Below, in pieces: positions 52,168 to 61,961 of a DNA stretch of 64,000 bases. The notes below the pieces were generated by a model. The model saw only the letters and a program-made list of their open reading frames with translations. It had not been told where the DNA came from and made no database searches. How positions within the stretch are numbered: position 1 is the first letter of the stretch; each line of letters opens with the position of its first letter. Where the stretch lies: positions 1-64,000 of the forward strand of contig JAYRVH010000057.1 of NCBI GenBank assembly GCA_041918615.1, read 5' to 3'. The position numbers and the translations under genes were made by a program. The DNA comes from JAEUJM01 sp041918615 (GTDB taxonomy: Bacteria; Actinomycetota; Acidimicrobiia; Acidimicrobiales; DATDAH01).

Positions 52168-53334
52168 ATGGATGAGCTGACCAATCCGTTCCGCCCCGGT
52201 GCCGGCACCAGCCCGCCGGCGCTGCTCGGACGCGACCAGCTGATCGATCATTTCGGCACCACCGTCCGGAGGGCCGTTGCGGGCCGTCCAGGCAAGAGCC
52301 TGATGGCGGTCGGTCTCCGAGGTGTCGGCAAGACCGTGCTGCTCAACCGCTTCGGGGAGATCGCCGAGCAGGAAGGGCTCGCGGTCGGCTTCATCGAGGC
52401 TCCCGAGTCCGGCGACTTCGGTCCGCTGCTCGCCTCCCGGCTCCGCAAGATCCTCCTGGGGTATGACACCCGCAAGAAGACGTCCAAGGTCCTGAAGGCG
52501 CTGCGCGTGCTGAAGACCTTCTCGCTCCAGCTGCCCGATGGCTCGTCGGTGTCGCTCGACGTGGATGCGCTCGTCGGCTCCGCGGACAGCGGGAACCTGT
52601 CCGATGACGTGACGGACCTCCTCGTCGCGGCGGGTGAGGCAGCCGGCGAACGCGAGAGCGGCATCCTCCTCGCCGTCGACGAGGTCCAGTACCTCACCGC
52701 AGTCGAGCTCGGGGCACTCATCACCGCGATCCATCGCACGACTCAGCGGGACCTGCCCGTGGTTCTGGTCGGCGCTGGGCTGCCGCAGCTCCCCGGACTT
52801 GCCGGCGACGCGAAGTCCTATGCGGAGCGCCTGTTCGAGTTCCCCTTCCTCGGCTCGCTCGAGCCCGGGGACGCCCGAGCAGCCATCGAGGTGCCGGCAG
52901 CCGAACAGGGCGTGGAGTTCACCGACGATGCGGTCGACGCCATCATCGACCTCGCTCAGGGCTACCCCTACTTCCTCCAAGAGTGGGGGTATCACGTGTG
53001 GAACGCTGCCGACGAGACCCCGGTCAGGCGTAGCCTCGTGGACGGAATCACCCCGAGTGTCACGAGGCACCTCGACGAGAACTTCTTCCTGGTGCGCTTC
53101 GACCGCCTCACGCCGTCAGAGAAGAAGTACCTCCGGGCGATGGCGGCGCTGGGACCGGGACCGCACCGATCGGGTGACGTGGCGAGCCAACTCGGGGTGA
53201 AGGTGGAGTCCGTGGCGCCCCGCCGGAGCGCGCTGATCTCGAAGGGCATGGTGTACAGCCCGGCTCATGGCGACACCGCGTTCACGGTTCCGCTCTTCGA
53301 CGAATTCCTTCGTCGCCGGATTCCCGAGGCGTGA
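52168..53334 (+). CDS. AAA-type ATPase with winged-helix C-terminus
   Basis: 388 residues from ATG 52168; an in-frame TTG at 52150 would sit in the -10. Walker A GLRGVGKT (49-56), Walker B LLAVDE (167-172), then GYPYFLQEWGYHVW sensor-like segment and a C-terminal winged helix (LTPSEKKYLRAMAAL, SQLGVKVESVAPRRS). This is the ORC1/Cdc6-like AAA_16 group of prokaryotic ATPases of unknown role, often seen in variable regions. Its last 70 bp overlap, tail to tail, the membrane protein gene on the other strand. Confidence 0.82.
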   Translation: MDELTNPFRPGAGTSPPALLGRDQLIDHFGTTVRRAVAGRPGKSLMAVGLRGVGKTVLLNRFGEIAEQEGLAVGFIEAPESGDFGPLLASRLRKILLGYDTRKKTSKVLKALRVLKTFSLQLPDGSSVSLDVDALVGSADSGNLSDDVTDLLVAAGEAAGERESGILLAVDEVQYLTAVELGALITAIHRTTQRDLPVVLVGAGLPQLPGLAGDAKSYAERLFEFPFLGSLEPGDARAAIEVPAAEQGVEFTDDAVDAIIDLAQGYPYFLQEWGYHVWNAADETPVRRSLVDGITPSVTRHLDENFFLVRFDRLTPSEKKYLRAMAALGPGPHRSGDVASQLGVKVESVAPRRSALISKGMVYSPAHGDTAFTVPLFDEFLRRRIPEA

Positions 53335-54704
53335 TCGCCGCCGGGCTCGGCATCTTCGCCATCCGGCGGCGATGGCGCCAGGGCACCGAGCGCACGACCT
53401 GCCGCCACGCACGCGAGCGCAACATCCAGGAGCACCAGCAGACGGATGACGATCACGGTCCGGTACACACCGAAGTCGACGTAGAGGAACATCGGGAACT
53501 CGCCGACCGCGATGCTCAGGGCGATGACGAGGGTGTGCCCCGCCGCCAGTGCCAGCAGTAGGAGCAGCCCGGGCTGGCGCAGGGGGGTCCCGGCGAGACG
53601 GCCAAGCACGACGATCAGCAGGATCGCCAGGGCGGACAGCCCCACGAGGGGGCCCAATTCCGAGCGCAGGAGCGGTATCGCCTCCATGAACCGGGCGTGG
53701 ACCTCGGACCCGGGGCGGAACACCTCTCCGACCTTCGACCAGTCCGTCTCGCCCGACACCGGCGCGTCGGCAACGGTGGTGACGAGGAGCCAGGTGCCGA
53801 TCGAACCGGCCAGCGCCAGGGCGACCGGACAGGCCCGCCGCCAGGCGCGACCGGAGCGGGCAACGGTGAGGGCGAGCAGGATCATCCCTGCCCCCTGGGC
53901 TTCGAACTTGATCAGCACCGCCGTTGCCAGGAGCAGTGCTGCGACCCTCGTCGTTCGCCTGTCGGTCGGGCCCGCCAGGAGAAGGACCGCTGCCGGAGCG
54001 AAGAACACCGCCCAGGTCAGATCGACGAGCCCGTTGAGGCCGACGGTGGCGTTCGACCCCCAGCACACGGCGGCGACGAGCGATGCTGCAACCATCGCGC
54101 CGCGTCGCCCGAGCCGAAGCGTGGCCGACACGAGGAATCCCGTCGTCGCCACGCCGGCGGCGGTGAAGAGCTGCGTGACCCTGAGGGCGAGTTCTCGGTC
54201 ATAGGCCCCGGCCACGTGCCAGACCGCAGCAATGAGGCCGGGAACGACGGGCGGGTAGCCCGTCTGGGGGTAGTCGAACTGCACCATCGCCTGGCGCGTC
54301 ACGTCGCCGCCTTCGCGGAACCATGCGGCGTGGAACCACCAGATGAGCCGCGGATCGGCCTCGACCAGGGGAAGGTCGACCAAGACCACAGGTGCGACGG
54401 CGGCGATCGCGGCCACGAGCAGCACGCCGCCACCGGGGGCATCGGAAACGGCTGCGTGGCGGGGCTGCCTCCTTCGTTGCACCTCCGCGGCCCAGCCCGC
54501 GATGCCGATGACCAGGAGCCAGGGCACCATCGATGTCCTCGTCAGGATGCTCACTGACACACTGGCGGCGCAGGCGAGACCGGCGGCAGCGGGTGTCGTG
54601 GCCAGCACCCACGACGGCGAGCGAGCGACCCTGCGGGCCAGGGGCCAACCGAGCACGAGGCAGACGAGGGCAAGCAGCAGGGCCGCGACCACGGGCAGGT
54701 TCAT
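53265..54704 (-). CDS. Multi-pass membrane protein, GT-C-like glycosyltransferase candidate
   Basis: 479 residues from ATG 54704, about ten or more hydrophobic segments. Between TM helices near residue 115-150 a loop reads VLVDLPLVEADPRLIWWFHA with acidic residues followed by QFDYPQTGYPPVVPGL, resembling the first extracytoplasmic loop of lipid-linked-sugar GT-C enzymes. No firm family call. The C-terminal 23 residues (Arg/Ser-rich) are encoded antisense to the ATPase 3' end and are probably a non-conserved run-on. Co-translated with the Wzz-like gene upstream (ATGA overlap). Confidence 0.65.
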   Translation of the reverse strand: MNLPVVAALLLALVCLVLGWPLARRVARSPSWVLATTPAAAGLACAASVSVSILTRTSMVPWLLVIGIAGWAAEVQRRRQPRHAAVSDAPGGGVLLVAAIAAVAPVVLVDLPLVEADPRLIWWFHAAWFREGGDVTRQAMVQFDYPQTGYPPVVPGLIAAVWHVAGAYDRELALRVTQLFTAAGVATTGFLVSATLRLGRRGAMVAASLVAAVCWGSNATVGLNGLVDLTWAVFFAPAAVLLLAGPTDRRTTRVAALLLATAVLIKFEAQGAGMILLALTVARSGRAWRRACPVALALAGSIGTWLLVTTVADAPVSGETDWSKVGEVFRPGSEVHARFMEAIPLLRSELGPLVGLSALAILLIVVLGRLAGTPLRQPGLLLLLALAAGHTLVIALSIAVGEFPMFLYVDFGVYRTVIVIRLLVLLDVALACVAAGRALGALAPSPPDGEDAEPGGDHASGIRRRRNSSKSGTVNAVSP

Positions 54705-55807
54705 CGGCGCTCGACCTCCAGGTGGAAGTCACCGCAGGCTTCGGGACCCGGCCCGGGGACCGGGTGGATGCTCACCGTCCACGGGTGCTCGCGGTCGGCC
54801 ATCGTGAGCCGCGGAAACGCGAACTCCCGGAAATGGCGGAGGAAGTACCCATCGGAGTCCGAGGTGATCTCGACGCTGGTGCCGTCGGGGATCGGCTCGA
54901 GCCACTGGGCCAGACAACGCAGGTTCGTCTCCGCCAGCGCATTCGTCGAGGGACGGAGCTGCCAGACCGACACCAGGCCGGCGATGACGGATGCGACGAG
55001 CAGGAGCGGCGTGAGGACGGCGACCCCTCCGAGCGCTGACCGGGCGAGTCGTTGCCCGAGGGTCCGCGGCTCGCGCGGTAGCGGTTCCGGGCCAGGAGCT
55101 GCTGCCGACGCCGAGCGACGATCGACGACGAACGCAAGCGCGATGCCGATGGCGAGACCGAAACCGGCGGCGACCAGCAGGCGGTTCCGGAGGTCGGGTG
55201 AAGCCGGTTCCTCGGGGATCTCGGGAGGCACCGTGACAGTCCCCGCCCCCTGCTCCATCGCGTGGACCGCGGACTCAGCGGACCTGAGCTGCTCCCGGAG
55301 GTCGGCAACGGACACGGACTCGTCGGTCGGGGGAGGGGAAGCCCCTGCCGCCGCCTCGAGGGCGGCGATCTGACCGCGGAGGTCCTCCGCACGGGCGATG
55401 GCCTGCTGCACCCGGCCCCACGCCAGATAGCCGTTGGCCACCGAGTAGGCAGAGACATAGGCCCGGTCGGCCGAGTCGGACCGCGCGACGAAGCGGATCG
55501 TCGAGGTCCCGATGTCGCCTTCGACGGAGTAGCTGAACGGGAACGACAAGGCGGTGACCCCCTCCCGGAACGCACGCCCGCTCGCCGCGGCGACATCGCC
55601 GGCGATGGCCGCTTCCGCGGTCGGCACCGCGGGGCCGGCCGAGTGGAGCCCGGCAACCTGCAGGGGATCGAGCTGCACCGTCGCCGTGGCCTGCCACGCC
55701 TTGGGCGAGAGGTACGCAACGGCGGTCACCAACCCCATCGCCACGAAGACCGCTCCCGCGATCACGTAGCGCCGCCGCCACACGAGTACCCCGAACCGAC
55801 CGTGCAT
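54701..55807 (-). CDS. Wzz-like polysaccharide co-polymerase-type membrane protein
   Basis: 368 residues from ATG 55807. Residues 1-35 contain WRRRYVIAGAVFVAMG with TM1, then KAWQATATVQLDP as in chain-length-determinant (Wzz/PCP) proteins. A periplasmic helical part follows (coiled region about 137-190), then TM2 at about 212-228. Unusually a third TM at about 258-280 and a roughly 90-residue extracytoplasmic domain follow. Probably governs chain length or export of a surface polysaccharide, with the GT-C-like neighbour. Confidence 0.65.
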   Translation of the reverse strand: MHGRFGVLVWRRRYVIAGAVFVAMGLVTAVAYLSPKAWQATATVQLDPLQVAGLHSAGPAVPTAEAAIAGDVAAASGRAFREGVTALSFPFSYSVEGDIGTSTIRFVARSDSADRAYVSAYSVANGYLAWGRVQQAIARAEDLRGQIAALEAAAGASPPPTDESVSVADLREQLRSAESAVHAMEQGAGTVTVPPEIPEEPASPDLRNRLLVAAGFGLAIGIALAFVVDRRSASAAAPGPEPLPREPRTLGQRLARSALGGVAVLTPLLLVASVIAGLVSVWQLRPSTNALAETNLRCLAQWLEPIPDGTSVEITSDSDGYFLRHFREFAFPRLTMADREHPWTVSIHPVPGPGPEACGDFHLEVERR

Positions 55808-56078
55808 GCGACCATTCCCTGCGGAGGATGCGAGAAGTCAGAGAAGCTACCAAGATCCAGCCGGCCGTCGCGCGACAGGCTGCGAGAACGACGACTCGGA
55901 TCGACCTCGACCTCGGTATCGTCCTCATCCACGCCGGGTCCGCCCCGCTCGAGTCGGCCGAGCTCGTCGTGGGCCGGCCTCGGGCTAGGGTGCCCGCCCG
56001 CGTCACACGAGGTTGTGCACGTTGTTGTTCCTCGACGATCACGACAATCCAGCGCCCGGCGGCGAGCCTGAAGCCACC

Positions 56079-58247
56079 ATGGCGCCTCGACGGCGTCCCC
56101 TCAACCGCCTGCTGGTCCTCGCCGGACTCTGTGGCTTGGCGGTGGTGCAACCCGTGCTCGATCTCCTCGGCAACAACCCGACGGCGTTGCGGTTCCGAGG
56201 CGTCGAGGGCGCTCAGATCGCGCTCTTCGCCCTCGCCGTCGTGGTCGTGCCGCCGATCCTGCTGTGGCTCGTGGGCCTGGCCGCGGGCCTCGTCGATCGA
56301 ACGATCGGCTGGTACGTGCACCTCGCCACCGTCGCAGGCCTGTTCGCCCTCGTCGGGGTCCTGCTCTCGAAGGCGCTGGTCGAGAACACGGCGGTGAACG
56401 TGCTGGGCGCCGTCGCTGCGGCCGGGGCGGGCACTGTGGCCTATCTGCGTGTCGACGCGATGTATCTCTGGCTCCGGTTGTTGGGTGGGGCGAACGTGGC
56501 GTTCCTCGCCTACTTCCTGTTCCTGGCTCCCGTGTCCGACTGGATCACCTACGACACCCAGACGGCGGCCGCGGCCTCCTTCGCCGACGCCGACGGGGCA
56601 CCGGCGTCGGTGCTGATGGTGGTGCTGGACGAGTTGGCTACCCAGTCGGTCATCACGGGCGACGAGCGCATCGACGACGTGAGATTCCCGAACCTCGCGC
56701 GATTCGCGGAGGATGCCACCTGGTACCGCCACTTCTCGACCGTCAGCCCGTTCACCCAGAGCGCCGTGCCCGCGCTCCTCGACGGCCAGGACCCCCACGG
56801 TGAGCCGGTCTGGACCGACCACCCCGACAACCTCTTCAGCCTGCTCGCGGACTCCCACCACCTGACGGTGTCCGAGTCGCTCACCAAGCTCTGCGGCTTC
56901 GAGGCCTGCAGCGGTGACCCGAGGCCACCACCCGACGCTGCCGGCGGCGAGGCCGCGTCATCGTCGTCGCCGCAGTGGGGCGGGATGCTGGCGGACACCC
57001 GCGCGCTGTGGATCGACCGGCTCACCCCGGGGTCGTCGGGGGCGGCCGAAGCGTTCGACGACTTCGCCGAGGACCTCGGCCCGACAGGACAGGAGCGAAC
57101 CGGGCCCGATGGCCCGGGACCGGGGAGCCGGGACAACGGTGCCGTCGTCTCGGTGCCCGAGTCCCAGTCGCTCGACGGCTTCTTCGCTTCCAGCATCGCG
57201 TCCCAGCCGACCCGCCTCGACGCGTTCGTGGACGCGCTGCGGCCCACCGCGGAGCCCTTCTTCGCCTTCCTCCACCTGGTGCTGCCCCACCAGCCGTGGC
57301 TTGCGCGGGAGGACGGCACTCGATACGCGACCCCCGGGGAGTACGAGGGCCCCGACATCACCACGCAATGGCGGGCTCGGGTGACCCGGCAACGTCACCT
57401 GCTCCAGGCCGAGTACACCGATCGGCTGGTGGGCGTGATCCTCGACAGGATGAAGGAGGTCGGCGAGTACGACGATGCCCTGATCGTGGTCGTGAGCGAC
57501 CACGGGGTGTCCTTCGTGCCGGGCGGGTCGGTGCGGTCGCTGAGCGGGGACAACCTGGACGAGATCGCCTATGCGCCGCTCCTCGTCAAAGAGCCCGGCC
57601 AGGCGAACGGGACCGTCGACGACGCCAACATGTTGTCGGTCGACCTCGTGCCGACCATCGCCGACATCCTCGGCACTGCGCCCGACTGGGACGTCGACGG
57701 GGTCCCCGTGGGCGACACGGCCGCTGTTGCGGCGCGGGGTGGCGACAAGTACCTCTACTCGTACACGGACGCGTTCAGCTACGAGTTCCTGGGCATCGAG
57801 GAGTTCGCCGACGACAGTCGATTCCGGGCGATGGTCAGGGGCCGTTTTCCCGCCGTGGACGCGGACGAATCCCGATTGGCCGGCCTCTACCGCGGTCAAC
57901 CCGGCGCCGGCCTCATCGGCGCCTCCGCGGCGGACGTGTTCCGACCCGGAGCAGGTGCCGCGCTGGTGCGGGACCTCGACGGGCTGCGGCGACCAACGGG
58001 CCCCGCCCTGCTGGCCGAGGTGGCCGGCCTGGCCCCCGACGCGAGCCCCGGCGACACGGTGGTCGTCGCGGTCAACGGAACCGTCGTGGGCGTGTCGCCG
58101 CTGTTCGCGAACGACCGGACCGCCAACCAGTTCGTGGTGCTGCTCCCGGCCGGCGCGATGCGGGCCGACCGCAACCGCATCCAGGCCGGCCTCTTGACCG
58201 CGGACGGCTCGGGTGTCGCAGCGCTGCGCCTCATCGACAGCGACTGA
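56079..58247 (+). CDS. Membrane-anchored sulfatase / LTA-synthase-like enzyme
   Basis: 722 residues from ATG 56079; a TTG at 56013 would add an uncharged-tail extension without a ribosome site. Five TM segments to about residue 153, then an extracytoplasmic alkaline-phosphatase-fold domain: metal ligands D184-E185 (VVLDELATQ), Thr226 in VSPFTQSAVPALLDGQ at the position of the LtaS nucleophile, FLHLVLPHQPW and VVVSDHGVSF (D474, H475). LtaS-type enzymes transfer phosphoglycerol or other groups to envelope polymers. Divergent from the Wzz-like gene, hinting at a shared envelope role. Confidence 0.8.
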   Translation: MAPRRRPLNRLLVLAGLCGLAVVQPVLDLLGNNPTALRFRGVEGAQIALFALAVVVVPPILLWLVGLAAGLVDRTIGWYVHLATVAGLFALVGVLLSKALVENTAVNVLGAVAAAGAGTVAYLRVDAMYLWLRLLGGANVAFLAYFLFLAPVSDWITYDTQTAAAASFADADGAPASVLMVVLDELATQSVITGDERIDDVRFPNLARFAEDATWYRHFSTVSPFTQSAVPALLDGQDPHGEPVWTDHPDNLFSLLADSHHLTVSESLTKLCGFEACSGDPRPPPDAAGGEAASSSSPQWGGMLADTRALWIDRLTPGSSGAAEAFDDFAEDLGPTGQERTGPDGPGPGSRDNGAVVSVPESQSLDGFFASSIASQPTRLDAFVDALRPTAEPFFAFLHLVLPHQPWLAREDGTRYATPGEYEGPDITTQWRARVTRQRHLLQAEYTDRLVGVILDRMKEVGEYDDALIVVVSDHGVSFVPGGSVRSLSGDNLDEIAYAPLLVKEPGQANGTVDDANMLSVDLVPTIADILGTAPDWDVDGVPVGDTAAVAARGGDKYLYSYTDAFSYEFLGIEEFADDSRFRAMVRGRFPAVDADESRLAGLYRGQPGAGLIGASAADVFRPGAGAALVRDLDGLRRPTGPALLAEVAGLAPDASPGDTVVVAVNGTVVGVSPLFANDRTANQFVVLLPAGAMRADRNRIQAGLLTADGSGVAALRLIDSD

Positions 58248-58292
58248 TCTCGCTTGCCGGCACCGACGCCTGCGCCGACGGACTTCCACCGG

Positions 58293-58343
58293 CGATCTGG
58301 CGTCCACAACCAGCGCTCAGCGACAGAGATCGACGCCAGATCG
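58293..58343. repeat. 12-bp perfect inverted repeat
   Basis: CGATCTGGCGTC (58293-58304) and GACGCCAGATCG (58332-58343) enclose 27 nt. Located after the sulfatase-like gene and 100 bp before the peptidase gene. Terminator, attenuator or paired operator are possible; no U-tract. Confidence 0.65.
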
Positions 58344-58442
58344 GGCGGAGCGCGGGGAAACCGATGCGAGGTCGGGGAGCGGGCTACGGTGCCTTGTCAC
58401 CTGCAACCGATGCAGGCCAGATCACAGAAGTCGGGGGACTTC

Positions 58443-61400
58443 ATGTTGACGACACTGGCCACGCTGCAAGACGCCACCGCCATGGCGATCGACGAGACCC
58501 GGGGCTGCGTGTGGGTCACCCAGCGTGACGGCACCCTGCTCGCGGTCGACCTCGCGGGAGGCGGGTCCACCGCCCATCAGGTGCTCGCTCCCGCCCCCGC
58601 CGGCATCGACCTGCGGGGATCGGTCCTGGCGGTCGTCGACACGTCGGGACGGGTCTCCACCCTCGACCCCGATGCCCCTGCCTCGGCCGCCACCATGGTG
58701 GGCTCGGTCGGCGGACGACCCGGCCAGCTGGCGCTCACGGCAGTCGCCAAGCGGGCCCTGGTGGTCATGCGACCTGGGCGACGGCCGGGGCTCCCGGGAC
58801 CCGCCGGCCCTCCGGGCCTGACCCCGTCCAACACTCTCGGGATGGTCGACCTCGCGTCGGGTGCCGTTTCGCGGGTGCGGCTCGACGGCCTGACGGGCGT
58901 CGCCGTCGCCGGCGGCGCCACCTACGTCGCCCGTACCTCCCGAACCACCGGGCGGGGCAGCGTAGCGACTCTGCGGGGCCGCATTCCGCGGGTCCTCGTG
59001 CCCGATCTGCCTCCGACGGGGCGCGTGGGCACCGCCGGTACGACGATCCTCGTCTGCCACCCCACCCTGGGCTCGCTCACTGCGGCGGAGCCCGCGACCG
59101 GCGACGTGACCACGGTTTCGACCGTCGGCGTACCGGGCACCCCGGTCCAGGCCCAGGGCCTCGCCGACGGGCGCATCGCCGTGCTCACCACCGACGCGCT
59201 CGCGTTGGTCGACGACCTGGCCGACCTGGCGAACCAGCCGTACATCGAACCACTGACCGCGCCACTCTTCGTCGCCTCGTGGACGCCCGTGCGTTTCTCG
59301 CTCACTGGCACCGCGCTCACACCGGCCGAGGTCCACTTCGTGGTTCCCGACGGGCCGGAGGCGGGCGTCGTGTCGTACGCCCGGCCGTCGGGAGCGGAAG
59401 ATCCCGAGCCCCTGCTGATCGCGGGCGGCCGGGTGGGGGGCTACCGCATCGACCTGGTCGAGACCGCGTCGGCCACGGTGCTGGCATCGACCGCCTTCGA
59501 GGTGACCGACCACTGGGACGACGAGGAGACGGGCCCCTCGGGCACCTACGTCGGCGCCTCCTCGTTCGACGGCGTAAGCGGCTGGGGCGGCGGCCTGGGC
59601 ACACCGCAGAACCAGGGCGTGCACCCCCACGTGGGGTCCTGGCGGTCACTCGTGCTGATGGTCGACACCAGCACCGCCCGCTGGCCGACCGCCGCGGCGA
59701 CGATGACGGCGAACCGCACGGCCATCCTCGGTCACGTCGTCAACGGGGTGACGTTCAACGGTGCCAACCGATCGGCCCGGGCGTACTACGAGGAGAACTC
59801 CCGCTACGTCGCACCGGCCGGCCCCAACCCGGCTCGGGGCCTGACGCTGACCGCCCGCAACAGCCAGGTCTACGGGCCGGTGAACCTGCCGAACGCATGG
59901 ACGAGCTACTTCGAGCAGAAGAAGAAGAAGGACGGCACCGTGATCGACGACCGGTGGTCGTCGAAGGGCACGACGGTGCAGACCGTCATCAGCCGGGCCC
60001 TCTCGGACGGCGTGGTCACCACCGCGGACCTGTCCGCCGTCGACGTGTTGATCATCGTCCCGTTCTCACCCGACGCCACAGGTGGCCGGCCCGCCCGGTT
60101 CGTTTGGCCCCACGCGCACGACCCGGTCAGCTTCCTGGCCGGCACGAACCCCGCCACCGACATGCGCAACCTGGCCTATACGTTCGTCCCGCTCGACTTC
60201 GACGTGCACGACGGGCGCCAGGCGCACTCCACCCTGTCGCACGAGCTCGGGCACACGCTGGGCCTGCCCGACCTGTACGACTTCCCCGAGTACGCACCTG
60301 ACATCACCGACCGGCTCACGACCGACTGGGACATGATGGCCGGCTCGCGCGACCGGCTGCCGCACTACACCCTGTCGAACAAGATGCGCATGAACTGGGT
60401 GCCGTCATCGCAGTTGAAGCTCTACAACTTCCAGGGCTCGGGCGGCGTCAACGACAACATCACCCTGCACGCGGCGGAGCTGGGCGACCCGCCGGGCGGA
60501 CGAGTGCGCGGCATCGAGATCCGCCTCGGCGACGGCTGGAACTACTACGTGGAGTACCGGTCGGAGCAGGCGGGCTTCGTCAGCGATGATCTCGTCACCG
60601 ACCGGCGCGTCGTCATCACCGACGTCACGTCCGACACGTTCGCCGCGCCCGTGGCCCGCCCGCCCATCGTGTTCGTGCAGGACGATGCCGACGGCGATGG
60701 CCCCCTCCTCGGCGTCAACGCCGACCTCGAGCAGGTTGACCCCGGCACGCAGATGGATCTCGTGGTGAAGGTGGTCTCCACGGCGGCGGACAACGCGGTG
60801 GTGAACGTCAAGTACGGCGCGAACGGCCGACCCGAGCCGGGCATCCGACCGTGGACGGGTGGCCCCAACTGGCAGAGCCCCGACATCGAAGTGCGCAACG
60901 ACCGGGCCGCCGCGGACCCCGGCAGGTGGTTCAACGTGCCCTGGCTCGGGCACGACAACAACGTGGTCGCCAAGGTGAAGAACTCGGGGGACCTGCTGGC
61001 CAAGGGCGTGACCGTGGACTTCTACGTCACCGAGTACTCGGCGGGCGACGGCCCCTGGATTCCCCTCGGCAACGACAAGCACGACGTGCCCGCCGGCGCG
61101 ACGGTCGAGTTCACCACCACCTGGGCGCCCAGCGCCGCCGACGGCAGGCACTACTGCGTCATCGTCCGCATCAGGAACTACCGGGACCCCGCCAACGCGG
61201 CGATCGGCGAGCAGAACATCTACGACAACGAGGCCCGGTCGAACTACACGAAGTTCGTCTCCGCGTCGTCGTCGCCGTCGACGCGTGCGGGCACCCAGGT
61301 GCTGCTCGGCAACCCGTTCGGCGAGTCCACGCTGGTGCACGCGTACGTGAGGCAGACCCACGGCCAGCACCGGGTGTTCCTCGAGCACCAGTGGCTGCGA

Positions 61401-61904
61401 GTGGACGGAAAGGGCACCCGACCGGTGGCGGTGTGGGACGAGGCGCTCTACGGCACCCCCGAATGGGACCTCGTGTCGGAGGCCGACGAAGGCGAGCGAC
61501 CCAACTTCTTGTGGGAGGTGCCGAACCACGTCAGTGTGACGGGATGGGCCAGGCGCCCCTTCGAGGCGGACTGCGGCGCCCAGACGCTGACCGGGGGCGT
61601 GGCGTTGCGGGTCGACGCCGGGCGAGCCACCCGGGTGGAGTTCGAGGAGCAGAGCCGGGACTTCGCCATCGGCAACGTCCGGTACCAGGAGGACGGCGCC
61701 CCGGTGACCTTTGGCACGGTGCTGGTGGAACTCAGCGTCGAACCGGGCAAGTACGTCACCGCCACGTCCGACGTCCGCAACGACGGCACCTTCCGGGTCG
61801 AGCTGCCCAACCCGTTCGGTCCCGACGCCAGGACGATCGAGGCGCACTTCCTGGGTGCGTTCTCGGCGGCAGAGTCGACCACCGGCCCCGTGCCGGTGAA
61901 CTGA
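58443..61904 (+). CDS. Large M6-like metallopeptidase with CARDB-like tail
   Basis: 1153 residues from ATG 58443 (GGGGGA upstream; ATG 58410 is an alternative). N-terminal about 330 residues look like a beta-propeller of repeated strands (VDLAGGGS, GMVDLASGAVS). The middle domain has HELGHTLGLPDLYD, the HExxHxxGxxD of immune-inhibitor-A-type peptidases, at about H600, then WDMMAGSRDRLPHYT giving the Met-turn-like segment. C-terminal: VVAKVKNSGDLLAKGVTVDF is CARDB/FN3-like. No signal peptide or TM is evident, odd for this class. Probably zinc-dependent protease. Confidence 0.78.
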   Translation: MLTTLATLQDATAMAIDETRGCVWVTQRDGTLLAVDLAGGGSTAHQVLAPAPAGIDLRGSVLAVVDTSGRVSTLDPDAPASAATMVGSVGGRPGQLALTAVAKRALVVMRPGRRPGLPGPAGPPGLTPSNTLGMVDLASGAVSRVRLDGLTGVAVAGGATYVARTSRTTGRGSVATLRGRIPRVLVPDLPPTGRVGTAGTTILVCHPTLGSLTAAEPATGDVTTVSTVGVPGTPVQAQGLADGRIAVLTTDALALVDDLADLANQPYIEPLTAPLFVASWTPVRFSLTGTALTPAEVHFVVPDGPEAGVVSYARPSGAEDPEPLLIAGGRVGGYRIDLVETASATVLASTAFEVTDHWDDEETGPSGTYVGASSFDGVSGWGGGLGTPQNQGVHPHVGSWRSLVLMVDTSTARWPTAAATMTANRTAILGHVVNGVTFNGANRSARAYYEENSRYVAPAGPNPARGLTLTARNSQVYGPVNLPNAWTSYFEQKKKKDGTVIDDRWSSKGTTVQTVISRALSDGVVTTADLSAVDVLIIVPFSPDATGGRPARFVWPHAHDPVSFLAGTNPATDMRNLAYTFVPLDFDVHDGRQAHSTLSHELGHTLGLPDLYDFPEYAPDITDRLTTDWDMMAGSRDRLPHYTLSNKMRMNWVPSSQLKLYNFQGSGGVNDNITLHAAELGDPPGGRVRGIEIRLGDGWNYYVEYRSEQAGFVSDDLVTDRRVVITDVTSDTFAAPVARPPIVFVQDDADGDGPLLGVNADLEQVDPGTQMDLVVKVVSTAADNAVVNVKYGANGRPEPGIRPWTGGPNWQSPDIEVRNDRAAADPGRWFNVPWLGHDNNVVAKVKNSGDLLAKGVTVDFYVTEYSAGDGPWIPLGNDKHDVPAGATVEFTTTWAPSAADGRHYCVIVRIRNYRDPANAAIGEQNIYDNEARSNYTKFVSASSSPSTRAGTQVLLGNPFGESTLVHAYVRQTHGQHRVFLEHQWLRVDGKGTRPVAVWDEALYGTPEWDLVSEADEGERPNFLWEVPNHVSVTGWARRPFEADCGAQTLTGGVALRVDAGRATRVEFEEQSRDFAIGNVRYQEDGAPVTFGTVLVELSVEPGKYVTATSDVRNDGTFRVELPNPFGPDARTIEAHFLGAFSAAESTTGPVPVN

Positions 61905-61961
61905 CGGGCCTGGGTCGACGCGGGAGGCGGGCCGGTCGGATGACCGAGGAGGCGACTGCTC

